Shown: positions 23,893 to 34,878, counted from the stretch's first letter. The stretch: 64,000 bases of DNA from Notospermus geniculatus (GCA_002633025.1 NMRB01001222.1:131158-195157); one strand, 5' to 3'. Made by a program: numbers and translations. The notes: generated by a model from the letters alone, not told the origin.

Positions 23893-24330
23893 TCTGTCGT
23901 AGCTGAGAAAGACGTGGACAGCGTTGCAGTCATCAGGATTATCTTGAGTGGCAGCTGAGGAAGACATTGGACAGCGTTGCAGTCTAGGATGATCGTGAAT
24001 GGCAGTTGAGGAAGACATTGGACGGCTTTGCAGTCTAGGATGATCTTGAGTGGCAGTTGAGAAATATGTTGTACGGCGTTGCAGTCTAGGATGATCTTGA
24101 GTGGCAGTTGAGAGAGACATTGGACAGCATTGCAGTCTACGATGATCTTGAATGGCAGTTGAGCAAGATGTCGTTGGCCGACATTGCAGTCTAGGATGAT
24201 CGTGAATGGCCATTGAGGAAGATGTTGGATCGGTGTTGCACTTGCAGTCTAGGATGATCTTAGTGGCAGCTGAGAAAGACGTTGGGCTGCACAGCAGTCA
24301 TAAAGATGATCTAGAGTTGCAGCTGACAAT
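23893..24330. repeat. 51-bp minisatellite, about 8 units
   Basis: Units read GCAGTCTAGGATGATCTTGA then GTGGCAGTTGAG. Because 51 is divisible by three, the minus strand stays open and reads a 17-residue repeat starting DHPRLQ. There is no start context or splice site, so I treat it as satellite DNA. Confidence 0.85.
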
Positions 24331-24895
24331 AAAATTATGAACTCCTGTAATTTTGTAAAATGTGTAGATATCAGCTGCAGATCACAAACGACCAGAGAAC
24401 AGATGTACAACATTTTGTAATGTCTTTATTTGCAGATGTCACACGCCCATACTACATGACTTCAAATTACCCGGCCTTTCCACAGCAACAAGGAAGATTT
24501 ATAGAGTCGTCTAGAAAATGGCTCAGCGTCAGAAAAACAGACCTACTACCGACGCGCGGTGCAATTTTTCTTTATCCTGGACAAGATTACCATTGGGCAT
24601 CTGTAGATTTTCTTTGGCATTCTCGCCATATTGAATTAACGGCTCAAATGATTTAGAATCATTTTTTTTTCGTTCCTCAATGTATCACTCCAGCACGAAA
24701 GAAAGCAATGAAACATTGGTTATTCCGCTTGAGTGGACGACCACAGTTTTGTGACTGCATTTCCTCGTCGTTTAATCAGAGTTTTTCATTCATAAATCAA
24801 GAAGGATTGCCGAAGATTGCGATAAATTTGCAAAACAGAGTTGTTTAAACCTCTCTCTGGTGATGTTGAAAACGATACAGTGATTTGCGGAGACA
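24331..24895. other. No firm feature
   Basis: A TTTATTTGCAG acceptor-like site is followed by an open plus-strand frame to 24656, but no donor or domain supports an exon. Confidence 0.35.
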
Positions 24896-25042
24896 TTTGC
24901 CCCAAGAAATACCAAAGCAATGTTAGGCAGAACAATCTCACTGACGTCTCGTTTCGACCAATTCTTTGATAGAGGGAGTTATCAATCATTGGCAAGGATA
25001 AATTATTCTCGACACTTCCTTTTTTGATCCTGGCAGAGACTA
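24896..25042. repeat. Direct repeat, left copy
   Basis: ACCAAAGCAATGTTAGRCAG to GATCCTGGCAGAGA recurs to the right of the nested F element, in two pieces (26324-26400 and 26822-26893). The two copies flank 25043-26166. Confidence 0.85.
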
Positions 25043-26166
25043 AAGCCTAGCGTACATCACACTTGCGACTGGAGGCAACTCAGGTCACTACTGAGCTACT
25101 GGCGACTTAGTCTCGCGTCACCAGCCTCTCTCTCTTACAGGAGAGAGTCTGGTAGCAAAGGCCAAAACTTTCGTTACCGCCAGGTGGCGAGTGTCCAGCT
25201 CAGAGCATCCGAATCTGATTGGCCAACGGCTGATTAAACATGGCTGCGCCCGTGAAACGTATGATGAACGAACAAGGAACGAAATAGTCCGAGGGAAATG
25301 TTACCTTTTTAACACGTTTTATCGTGTTTTTCACCGAGTGATATGTAGACAGCGATCGAGCCTGGCCGTTTGAGGTGGATCACTGATGAAATAAAGTGGA
25401 ATTGTATTGTATCAGGATCGATTTACCGTCTGGCTGAACTTCGACTCCCTGGTCGGAAGTGACCTAATCCATGGCACAAAATGTAAGTCCTATTGTACAA
25501 TCGGCTTATTCCAGCAATCGATGACCATGGATAGTCGTTCCTTCCGTGCTAAAAAGGTAAATTTTCCCTCAGACTCATTCGTTCATCATGCGTTTCATGG
25601 GCGCAGCCATGTTTAATCAGCCGTTGGCCAATCAGATTCGGATGCTCTGAGCTGGACACTCGCCACCTGGCGGTAACGAAAGTTTTGGCCTTTGCTACCA
25701 GACTCTCTCCTGTAAGAGAGAGAGGCTGGTGACGCGAGACTACTTGCGACTGGGAGGATCTAGCTAGAACTGGAGGCGACTGATCAGTTGCCAGAAATGA
25801 TCGATGTACACATCTTTGCGACTCGCTGGAACTGAGATTTTGCCCAGTTGCCGCGAGTTGCACATGTTCAACTACTAGCGACTAGTTTTACCCATTGTTC
25901 AGTCGCTGTGAGGTACACGGGCTTGCGACTGATCAGCGGTGCCAGTTTTCTGAACGAAACCTAGTCTCGTCAAGTCTCAATGCCCCGGATGTTACCTGAG
26001 TTGCTGCCAGTCGCAAGTGCGATGTACACAGTGAGGACATGACGACTGATTGGATCCTCCTAATTTTACCGAGTTGCTGAATTTGCGATGTGCACGCAGT
26101 GTGTACATCACCAGCGACTGATCAGATCAGTTACTTCCAGTCGCAACTGCGATGTACGCCTGGCTT
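25043..26166. mobile_element. MITE family F, long form with nested foldback
   Basis: Left end AAGCCTAGCGTACATC, right end GATGTACGCCTGGCTT. Inside, GCGACTGG, GGAGGCGACTGATCAG and TTGCCGCGAGTTGCACATG match the uninterrupted copy at 43871-44172. The element at 25109-25741 is inserted in it. Confidence 0.85.
25109..25741. mobile_element. Foldback element with arms of about 200 bp
   Basis: AGTCTCGCGTCACCAGCC at the left and its exact inverse at the right open arms that match almost throughout (for example GGCGAGTGTCCAGCTCAGAG). A 4-bp repeat ACTT flanks it (25105-25108 and 25742-25745). The related F copy at 43910 has the site without the insert. It is non-coding. Confidence 0.9.
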
Positions 26167-26323
26167 AAGCTGCCCATACACGTTCAATATTATTGCACAA
26201 TATGAGGACCAAAATGGGCGATTTTATTGCCACTCTTTCTTCCACCCATCATGACAGAAGCACAATGCCCCTATTTTGGGCCCGATATTGTGCAATAATA
26301 TTGATCGTGTATGGCCTGCTTAA
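26165..26323. mobile_element. TTAA-flanked MITE with AATATTATTGCACAATAT end motif
   Basis: TTAAGCTGCCCATACACG at the left and CGTGTATGGCCTGCTTAA at the right are near-exact inverses, with AATATTATTGCACAATAT and its complement just inside. It sits on the right end of the F element and separates it from the right direct repeat. Confidence 0.9.
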
Positions 26324-26893
26324 AGAAACACCAAAGCAATGTTAGACAGAACAATCTCACTGATGTCTCGTTTCGACCAATTCTTAATACAGGGTGTTAG
26401 GGCGGTTGTCCCGAAATAAAGATGAGAAAGATCGATATCGCTTCCATCAGATTCCTTTCGTATTTGAGCAATTCGCTGAAACAATTTAGTAACAATTTAG
26501 TCTACATGTAGATTGAGTACATTGCGAAAAATGGAATTTAACTTAGGAATGAAGGCAACCAGGAAAATACAGATACATAGCTATACTTACAGGACTTTGT
26601 CCCTACCCAGATCCTGCCTGTGACAAACACCCTAACCTTCATAGTACACACAGTACACAGTCTCAAAGCTAAGAATGGAGTAACAACTTTAGGTGGAGGC
26701 CAGAATATATAGGGAACAAACACAAAGACCAAAACACAAAAGAAGGGATTAGGGATTAGGCTGACAGAGTGAAAGAGGGGAAAAGTTAAAGGTGACATAT
26801 CTACAAATTTATGGCTCCAACACAGGGACTTATCAATCATTGGCAAGGATAAATTATTCTCTACACTTCCTTTTTTGATCCTGGCAGAGATTT
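26324..26893. repeat. Direct repeat, right copy, split
   Basis: 26324-26400 matches 24896-24975 and 26822-26893 matches 24972-25042. The 420 bp between are absent from the left copy and contain GGGATTAGGGATTAGG near 26750. Confidence 0.75.
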
Positions 26894-26978
26894 AAAGGAT
26901 TGAAGTTCATGGGACTTGCTTCAGTCAGTTAATCTACAGTGCCGTTAGGGCTGGTTTGGACAGGATTTAAGTATCGGA

Positions 26979-27134
26979 CAGGGGCAGAGCCAGGATTTGG
27001 GAAACGAGAGGGCACCCTCTGCCAGGAATATTGAAATTTGCACCAAATTCCAGAATTTCATGGACGATTTTACAGATTTGTTGGCTAAAGGGGGAGGCGA
27101 GCGTTCAGCAGGCCCCCCTCTGGATCCGCGCCTG
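26979..27134. mobile_element. hAT-like MITE, short form, 5-bp flank
   Basis: CAGGGGCAGAGCCAGGATTT at the left and TCTGGATCCGCGCCTG at the right match the 63299 element. Flanks TCGGA and TTGGA agree at 4 of 5 bases. Confidence 0.75.
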
Positions 27135-27151
27135 TTGGAACACCCGAGTGA

Positions 27152-27498
27152 TTAAAGATAATGGGTGATTTCAAAGTTGGTGTTAACACGGTGTTTACAA
27201 TGCATTAAAGCATTGTAAACACCGTGTTAACACCAACTTTGAAATCACCCAATGTATCACGGGTATTTTCGCGGGCCACGAAATTCATTGTTTATTTACA
27301 TTTTGTTTGTTTATGTCCAGGCTTTCTTTGTCTTATGAATAATTTTTTGGTGGCATGCCCCTCTAGAAATATTGTTGATTCCAAAAGTATTCATTTTGGT
27401 GGGTTGGCATGCCCCAAAAGTCCAAGATAACATAATGTAAATATCTGTGTTTACAAACATTGAATGTAAACAATGAAGTCGTGATATATTATCTTTAA
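27152..27498. mobile_element. TTAA-flanked MITE carrying a nested hairpin
   Basis: TTAAAGATAAT at the left and ATTATCTTTAA at the right. Removing the hairpin at 27163-27250 and one AAT gives TTAAAGATAATGTATCACGG, which matches the inverse of the right end (TTAAAGATAATATATCACGA). Confidence 0.85.
27163..27250. mobile_element. 88-bp perfect hairpin MITE, AAT target duplication
   Basis: GGGTGATTTCAAAGTTGGTG and the following 21 bases are exactly repeated in inverse after a 6-base loop (ATTAAA). AAT occurs at 27160-27162 and 27251-27253. Three-base AT-rich duplications suit PIF/Harbinger-type elements (inference). Confidence 0.9.
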
Positions 27499-28116
27499 GG
27501 TTGTTTTACACGATCAACATATTGCTGGCAATTTCTTGATGGCACTTTCCCTTGCCTATTACTACTCATAGGTGATCTTACTGTGGTTACCTTATGTCAG
27601 CTTCTGGCTTCACTTCCACATTACCCACATTAAACCTTCTGACCAGGGTTTGGTCATACTCAAATTACTGAACGAATTAACGGCACTGTCTCTTGACCAC
27701 GAGACTGATATATCGCACATTTATGCAGATGAGGCTTTATTGGATTAAGACAGAATTTAGGTGCCAAATGACCACATTACAAGTCTGGCCTCTGATAGGT
27801 CAGACGTACGGTTATGGTCTGGAAATTACAGAAGCGGTCAATAATGCATTCGTCTGGGTCTAAGACAGACGATATTAAACACGCTATAGCCAATCGGAGT
27901 GGGTGGAACAAACTGGAATTCACATCACGCCATGTCTTTGACACAGCACATTTTATACCAAATTCATGTAATGGCTGCCGGAGTCAGCTTTTTGCCAGAT
28001 TTTTTAACAATCCTGCCCCATACAGCCTTAGACCTTGTGTGAACCTTTGTTGAGCAAACCCAGAAAATCTGATGAAGAAATTTGACGAAGATGTACAGTG
28101 TATCTCCATCGTTCCC
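27499..28116. other. No feature seen
   Basis: No supported exon or repeat. Confidence 0.4.
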
Positions 28117-28330
28117 AGGGAGCCACCAGCATTTTCACCACTATATTTTCCCAGGGAGCCACCAGCATTTTTACCACTGTATTTTCCCAGGGAGCCACCA
28201 GCATTTTTACCACTATATTTTCCCAGGGAACCACCAGCATTTTTACCACTATATTTTCCCAGGGAGCCACCAGCATTTTACCACTATATTTTCCCAAGGA
28301 GTCACCAGCATTTTTACCACTGTATTTTCA
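28117..28330. repeat. 37-bp minisatellite, 6 units
   Basis: CAGGGAGCCACCAGCATTTT then TACCACTATATTTTCC is repeated six times with few changes. It is open in several frames on both strands, which is a product of the repeat. Confidence 0.95.
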
Positions 28331-28588
28331 AATGACATGATTTGGTCAATATCTTGTTTTGCATACAAGACAATGATTACTGAAGCCAGCAGCACACCCG
28401 GCACTATGGCAAGTAATCAGATCGCCACTGATTTTCCCACCAGCCACTGTTGACCGGGCTATGTCGACTGGGCTATGTCATGTTTGGTATTGTTTGATGT
28501 TGGATGAGCATCACTAGCAAGAAGATTCCGTGCATCGCTGTACAGCACACACCTGGCGTCAACAGCCTATTTCTCTCGCTGGCGACCA
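28331..28588. other. No feature seen
   Basis: Short spacer without signal. Confidence 0.4.
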
Positions 28589-28707
28589 GGGCCCATATTC
28601 ATAAAACCTTGCTAGGCTTAGCTGCCTGCTAAAGTGCCTTGTTTGTACAGGCCGATGTACACAACTAGCAACCAACTAAGCTAGCAAGGTTTTATGAATA
28701 TGGGCCC
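28589..28707. mobile_element. Palindromic MITE (GGGCCCATATTCATAAAACC ends)
   Basis: The two ends are exact inverses for about 27 bp and partial inverses further in. It is 119 bp and non-coding. Confidence 0.85.
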
Positions 28708-28781
28708 AGATTGCTTGCGATATCCCCTGGTGTGTTGCTGGCTTAGGTTGGCCATGGAGGACCTCTATGGGTTGGCCTACT

Positions 28782-28924
28782 CAGTGTTTCCGCCAAAGGG
28801 TACGCAGGGTACGCTGTGAGTACCCTCAAAGGAACAGAAAAGGGCCATTTTCTTTAATTTCATGGTTTTTTTGCTGATTTTGAAGAACTGCATACCCTCA
28901 AAAATATTTCTGGCAGAAACCCTG
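28782..28924. mobile_element. hAT-like MITE, 5-bp target duplication CTACT
   Basis: CAGTGTTTCCGCCA at the left and TGGCAGAAACCCTG at the right, with CTACT on both sides. The interior (AGGAACAGAAAAGGGCCATT) is shared with 29615-29763 and, in part, 36058-36142. Confidence 0.9.
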
Positions 28925-29614
28925 CTACTGGTAAGTATTTTTTCAAGAAGCTTGCCAACATGTAGCTAAGTGGCATTTTATACATCTACTGACTCTCTGG
29001 ATGTGCCGTCTTAAATGATTTCCTGTTCTTATACGGCTTCTTCAACTCCACACCTTCAGTTGACCCGAAGACATTTACATTAACTGAATAAAGCTGAAGA
29101 AAATGTTTTACATCATCAGCCATTTGCAGGATAAAGTGATTCCGAAGTGCTGCTAATCCGATATTTTGTATTCAACGGACACAATACAATGATCGCGCGG
29201 TCAGAGTATTTCATTATGTTGCACTGTTAGGAATAATTCATAAGTGGTGTCTGGTCAAAGAAATCCATCCTGCAGCGCTGAGACTGTTTAAGCCTACAGC
29301 ACACGTGGACACAACGGGCAGTTATGGTTTATCGTCGCTGGTCATCTCATCAAGCTGCTGGGGTTGGCAGCGTCTGAATATCAAGCATGTTATTTTGTGC
29401 CAGTTGTTGCCGTTCCTCACTTCATGGGGGACCAATCAGCACAAAGTCGTAAATCACATGACAGTCGAAGTTAAGCTGGCGATAAATATTGCCAGTTGTT
29501 GCCTCGTGTGGAATGGGAAAATTGTTGCCACTTGTTGCTAGGTGTGTCCTCATCCATGTAATGTAAGGTTGGCTTTTAAGCCCCTCTGTATTGAATTTTT
29601 AATCAGTAGCCTGT
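28925..29614. other. No feature seen
   Basis: No supported exon or repeat. Confidence 0.4.
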
Positions 29615-29763
29615 CAGTGTTTCTGCCAGAGGGTACTAAGGGTACTTTGCTAGTACCGGTACCCTCAAAGGAACAGAAAAGGACCATTTTCTTTAATTTC
29701 ATGGTTTTTTTACTGATTTTGAAGAAATTAGTACCTTGAAAAAAATTTCTGGCAGAGACCCTG
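29615..29763. mobile_element. hAT-like MITE, second copy
   Basis: Same family as 28782. Flanks CCTGT and GCTGT agree at 4 of 5 bases. Confidence 0.85.
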
Positions 29764-29844
29764 GCTGTAGGTGGTATCCTTGTCCATACACGTGACTGAC
29801 TAAAAAAAACATGGCTTCATGCTGAAGAAATTTGACAGGTCAGG

Positions 29845-30185
29845 CAGTGTTTCCGCCAGGATTGTCAAGGAGGGGTGGAGAAAAAAAAATTTCAAAAAAT
29901 TTTTTTTTTCGAAAAAAAAAAAATTTTCAAACATTTTTTTGGGGGGGGGGGTTTTGGTTAAAAATGGCCTCCAGAGTCATTTTTACACTCCAAAATGCAA
30001 AATTAGTCTTCCTTCTGCATGAAAATTGCATTTGAAATGTGACAAATTAAAGAAAAACACTACTGAAGTGAAAATAGTGATATTTGAAAAAGGTTAGTCT
30101 GCAAACTTGAGGGGGGATATCCCCTCCTTGAAATTTTTGAGGAGGGGATTCATCCCCCCCATCCCCCCCTCTGGCGGAAACACTG
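29845..30185. mobile_element. hAT-like MITE, 5-bp target duplication TCAGG
   Basis: CAGTGTTTCCGCCAGGATTG at the left and CTGGCGGAAACACTG at the right, flanked by TCAGG. The left half (GTCAAGGAGGGG, poly-A/T, AAAATGGCCT) recurs in inverse at 33900-34064. Confidence 0.9.
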
Positions 30186-30740
30186 TCAGGTGGGGTGGAC
30201 CTGGACGACATACTGTGGGAGCGTGGCTCAACTGCGTGGCCATCACAAAAATGACAAGGGTTTTCATGTCTTAAAATGAGTGGAAAAATCTGTACTCTGA
30301 AGAAGAACATGTCCACATGCCACACGTCTTTTTAAAATTTTTTGTAAGTAACGAATAATGTAATTTATATACAGGACAGACGATACCCAACAATTACATG
30401 GAATCCTACACCTTTTTGATTGAATGATAATTCAGTGTTCACACAATGCACTTTGTCATAAATTAGGCCAATTGGACATGACCAGTATATCAAGACGCTT
30501 TGATATAACTACAAGATATGATATTATTAGGTTATGATGATTAGGTTTACTGAATAAACAAGTGGTACAAAAAGAATGCCAAGAAGAAGATCGATAGATA
30601 GTGTTATACATCAGTCCCCATGAAGAAAGAAAGAGGTGTCAGATCAATTTAGAGGGAAATAACAACTTTGGAAAATTGGGTGCTAAATGGGCAAATGTGG
30701 TTTTCTTTATGCACAGCATGGATGTCAACCATTTTTTCGG
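30186..30740. other. No feature seen
   Basis: No supported exon or repeat. Confidence 0.4.
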
Positions 30741-30885
30741 ACTTCAAATTTTGCAAATTTTCGGCCCTGTAAGGGCCTTTTTCAGGCACAATCACTAAAA
30801 AAAACATCCCATCTTCTGGACGTTGTTTTTAGTGATGTGCCTGAAGTAGGCCCTTATCAGGGCCGAAAATTTGCAAAATTTTCAG
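30741..30885. mobile_element. Inverted pair of GGCCGAAAATTTGCAAAATT motifs
   Basis: TTTTGCAAATTTTCGGCCCT near 30750 is matched in inverse by GGGCCGAAAATTTGCAAAAT near 30860, and GTGCCTGAA and TTAGTGAT are inverted inside. The motif is like the GGGGTCGAAAATTCGCAAA pieces at 35745, 55665 and 62625. Confidence 0.7.
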
Positions 30886-30904
30886 ACAACTGTCTTCATA
30901 TTTG

Positions 30905-31101
30905 TGACCTGGCACGACAAAATGATTCGGAATGCGCACAGAAGACGACCCAACATGTCCACGGTGACACCAACGGTTCGTTGATTTCAGGATTGTCTGC
31001 CCATTGTGAAATTTGACTTCGTCGATTTCTGTAACTGTTGTCTGGTGTCATCTTTGGTCTTCTTCTGTGTGACTTCCGACTCATTTTGTTGCGCCGAGTC
31101 A
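30905..31101. mobile_element. 197-bp CAAATG-target MITE, copy 1
   Basis: TGACCTGGCACGAC at the left and GCGCCGAGTCA at the right. Flanks are TATTTG (30899-30904) and CATTTG (31102-31107), that is, the complement of CAAATG with one change. Same length as the copies at 38830 and 58298. Confidence 0.85.
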
Positions 31102-31161
31102 CATTTGATACACTTTGAGTCATTTGTGTGCTGTTATAACCATTCATTTTTTCTGACTTCC

Positions 31162-31309
31162 TAAAGCAAGGTTCATTGGCACACAGATCCGATCCGTTTC
31201 CAGTCCGCTTGCCCCGAGTTTTCCAGATACGACAACGCTGAAGTCCATTTGATAGATTTTTTACGGACCTGAACCGGACCAATTCCGTGTGCCAATGAAC
31301 CTTGCTTAG
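31162..31309. mobile_element. Palindromic MITE (AAGCAAGGTTCATTGGCACA ends)
   Basis: TAAAGCAAGGTTCATTGGCA at the left is matched in inverse by TGCCAATGAACCTTGCTTAG at the right. It is 148 bp. Confidence 0.85.
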
Positions 31310-31707
31310 TCCTTATCAATGTGAGTTCACCCAAGAAGTTATATGTAGGTATTCTTTAATGTGTTATTGTCCTAAATCACACTGATATTCTTGAGTAATT
31401 TATGAGAGGTTAATGACAATATTCATGAGTTATTTTCAAGTTTGGTAAAACATTTCATTTGATAGGCCCAAATCAGGCAATCAACCAAAATTGAATCTGT
31501 TCGGGAATGATCATGCTATCAAGTTAATGAACCCAACTGAGATATAAAGGAGTCTATATCACTCTACATGTACAATCATTAATTTCTTTATCAAGTGAAA
31601 CTTCTGACATTTGCGAGATAAAAGTTGCCAATGAGCATTGAACAGTTTTATGATAAGATTCTCTGTAATTAACCTAAGGAGGACATAAGAACTACGTGTA
31701 TGTAACG
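31310..31707. other. No feature seen
   Basis: AT-rich spacer. Confidence 0.4.
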
Positions 31708-32210
31708 GAGGTTCGTTTGACACCTTTGACACCTTTGTAGCATTCGTCTTAGAATGTCGGCCAAGGAAATTACATTAAGAGTTTCTCGTCAGCTATTTTT
31801 CAGAATTTGATGGGGTTTTTTTTTTTCATTGTTCATTATTCATTATTTTTTCATGGAAAATTTCAACCCTTTTCACACACACTACCTGGCATTTACAAAC
31901 TGATTTTATGCCTAAAATGTGTTTTTTAAAAAATTAAAATCAATTCAGAAATGGCAATTTGTGGGAGGCCTATGTGAGAGCTGGTACCTGTAAATTCGAC
32001 ATACATAAGCTACATGGGCTTTTTGAAAGTGGCGAGAAAGCAGTTCAGTGGCGGATTTTTGCTGTTTTTTTTTAAATAATGAAATTTTGGAATACCGAAA
32101 TTTTTTGATGAGGAGCCAAAATTACATGCGGGCGGTGACGAGAAACTAGAAATGTAATTTCATTGGCCTAAACAGAGGTTTGTTTGACACCTTCATAGCA
32201 TTCGTCTTAG
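31708..32210. mobile_element. Inverted-repeat element with flanking direct repeats of about 38-45 bp
   Basis: GGCCAAGGAAATTACATT and AGTTTCTCGTCA (31759 on) pair with TGACGAGAAACT and AATGTAATTTCATTGGCC (to 32168). Outside them GAGGTTYGTTTGACACCTT and TAGCATTCGTCTTAG occur in direct orientation at 31708-31752 and 32174-32210. The flanks are too long for a normal target duplication. Confidence 0.75.
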
Positions 32211-32671
32211 GATAATCGACATATCGACAACAATTTCCGCGGATTGAGCATTAACAGCTTCAATCCTGCTAATGGATTTCGGAGAAGCGTGGGCACGTGA
32301 AGGGAACAATTGCAAAGATGGTGAACAACATAATTCCTCAACAACAGGGCAGATATTTAGTGATAACAGAAGAAGATAATGACGTACCAAAGACATGAGA
32401 GCTTAAAAATCCCCAAATGATAAGAATACAATTTCCTGGATGGAACGCAGCCTACATTTGTGCACATTCAAAAGAATTATAGACTACAAGATTCTTTAGA
32501 CATTCCATAACGTTTTGCCAAGATCTGTTGCTTTGACAATCAATCGAAAATATTCTGATTGGGGTATATTTTCTACATTTTACCTTTTGTCATCCTCTCG
32601 CATATCCTGAAGTTAAAACTGACCCTCAGGCAAGCTTTGAAAAAACTCCTAAAACCGAAAATCATTGTCTG
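32211..32671. other. No feature seen
   Basis: No supported exon or repeat. Confidence 0.4.
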
Positions 32672-33034
32672 CCCCTACCGACAGGCAAGACCACTGCCAG
32701 GCAATAGTGTACTGTTTATATCTACTTCTTTCACACCTGTACATGTATATCTACTGCTGGCTAAAAATGAGAAAATCTGGTCTACCACAACACTACTGCC
32801 AAATGGCAGTAGATATACAATAGACTACTGCAATACTATACTGTATCTCTACTGCGAAGTGGCAGTAGTGATAGAGTAGACTACTGCACATCTACTGTCA
32901 ACTACTGTTACTGTGTGTCTATGCCACATGTAAGTGGCAGTAGTGTGATACAGTAGACTACTGCACATCTACTGCCTAATACTACTGTATCTCTACTGTT
33001 GTTATACTGCAAAACTACTGCCTGTTGGTAGGGG
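32672..33034. mobile_element. Inverted-repeat element rich in CTACTGC
   Basis: CCCCTACCGACAGGCA at the left and TGCCTGTTGGTAGGGG at the right. The interior has many CTACTGC and GCAGTAG copies that allow several local hairpins. It is 363 bp and non-coding. Confidence 0.8.
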
Positions 33035-33769
33035 TGTGCTTTTTGTGGTGTAAAACTCACAGAGATGACCAAATTGAAGGAAGCACCATAGGTTTCAGCT
33101 CACAGAGGGGCCTACAAAGATAATCGTACTGTGATTTCCATATCCGTGCAACCAGCTCTAGGGCTAGATTATCAGCTCAATGAGTCAACAGTCTACACCA
33201 ACTCTACTTCTTGGGATCATCACCACAGAAGACTTGAACGGTGTCACACACAAAAAACACCGAACTCAGGATTTGCAATAAGTATCCTAAATAACCCACT
33301 ATTACACTGGAATACCAGGTTGAGTTGTGAATGAATGATACTCGAATACGACATGAGTTCCAGAAAAACACTCAACAAGGACGTCAACAAATACTTTTGG
33401 CACTTGGCCTCAAAAACGAGCAATAAAGTTGCCCATCAGGGAATTGCAGAAATTTTTCATTGCTCTTGTATGCAGTGCACAATACTTATAAAATTATCAT
33501 AAATAGGGTTTACTGCAAGGCACTTACAGGGAATTTTGACCATTTGTATGAGCATGCAAGATGGGTTGAGGGGAAAATAGGCAAAATAGGCAAGGTTACA
33601 TGACCAACTTGATCCAAGAGCATAATCAGCTTGGTTTTGGAATAGAATAGGCCTAGGCCCGTATATGGTAATTTTTCCACAAGCAATGATTTGATACTTC
33701 ACACCTTAAAATTTTTTGTTGGTACTCGACTTGATGGCCTTGATTGTTGATGTCAATGACAATGCTATG
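33035..33769. other. No feature seen
   Basis: No supported exon or repeat. Confidence 0.4.
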
Positions 33770-34878
33770 CAGGGCTGCCAACCCTTTATCGTCCAACTGT
33801 GTACTCCTAGGTATAACTTAGTGTATTTTGGGGTGTTCAAAGTGTATTTTAAAATATACCTCAAAATTAGGTGTATTTTCCTCCCAAATAAGTGTATTTT
33901 GTGCTTCGTGCAGAAGGAAGACAAATTTTGCACTTGGGCGTGTAAAAAATGACACTGAAGGCCATTTTGAACAAAAAAAAACAAAAAAAAAAATTTTCAA
34001 AACAAATTTAATTTTTTTTTGACATTTTTTTCTCCCCCTCCTTGACAACCCTGGCAGAATCCCTGATAAATAGCACATTCCTTATTCCACTATTGAAGTC
34101 GGGCTCTCAACAACAGTTAGGATAATGGCTGCTGCCCCTGGACAATTTTAGTCCATATTAGTTTTTGGTAATAATGGGTTAAAAAGCAACAAGTGTACCT
34201 ATCCAGCTTGTGTAGGATCAGGAAGGGGTTAAACAGGATATATTTCCACAATAGCTAATGCCTATGCATTGTAAACACCAAATGATTGACGTCAATATTC
34301 GTTCTACATCACATAAATCACTGTTATTTCAGTGAGAGTTTGAATTTCCCGCCTCTTGCAGGCAGAGCTGATCTGCTCACTAAGGTGCTCAGATCGTCAA
34401 ATTTGAAACACCATGTGTCGGTCTGATCCAGTGCGTCTGGCTGTGGGTGATGTCCTTGTGCCAACACAGAAACCCCCCCCAAAAGGGCCAAGAACTTCAG
34501 AGGAAGGTGTTGGGGATGGATTGGAGACTTTGAAGGAGAAAATTTCTGTTTCATTTGGAAGTTTTCGAAGCCTTTTGGGGAAGACTGTTCAGTGATCCCG
34601 ATGAATCCCGCCGGCGGGACAGCGCACCGGGTGTAATTGGCTTTAGGGTGCAGGGGTACTGTGGTTGAAATGAATAAAAACCAAATGATTGAAAAGATTT
34701 TTGATTATTTATAGAAATTTATTCCTGCTTCATGGATTTGAAATCGTATTTTGGCAGGTTTTTGGGGTGTATTTTGGAAGCAGTTTATCCCGTATTTCAA
34801 CACTGCATATCGTACTGTCGTATTGATGGTGTCATTCCCGTATCAAATACGCGTATCCCGTATGGGTTGGCAGCCCTG
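33770..34878. mobile_element. 1.1-kb hAT-like element, 7-bp target duplication, composite
   Basis: CAGGGCTGCCAACCC at the left and GGGTTGGCAGCCCTG at the right, flanked by TGCTATG on both sides (33763-33769 and 34879-34885). GTGTATTTTGGGGTG and related strings line both ends. At 33900-34064 lies half of the 29845 family in inverse orientation, so the element is a composite. Two overlapping frames near 34324-34595 are too short to call a transposase. Confidence 0.85.

Noticed and set aside
26745-26765. Interstitial telomere sequence (GGGATTAGGGATTAGG)
   Set aside because: Only two units, with the wrong 7-base spacing for TTAGGG repeats.
28117-28330. CRISPR-like array
   Set aside because: Units are contiguous without unique spacers, and the context is eukaryotic.
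28072-28453. Repetitive protein from frames of 80-123 codons on the plus strand and 89 on the minus
   Set aside because: The 37-bp minisatellite is open in several frames because no stop falls in the unit; no start or splice support.
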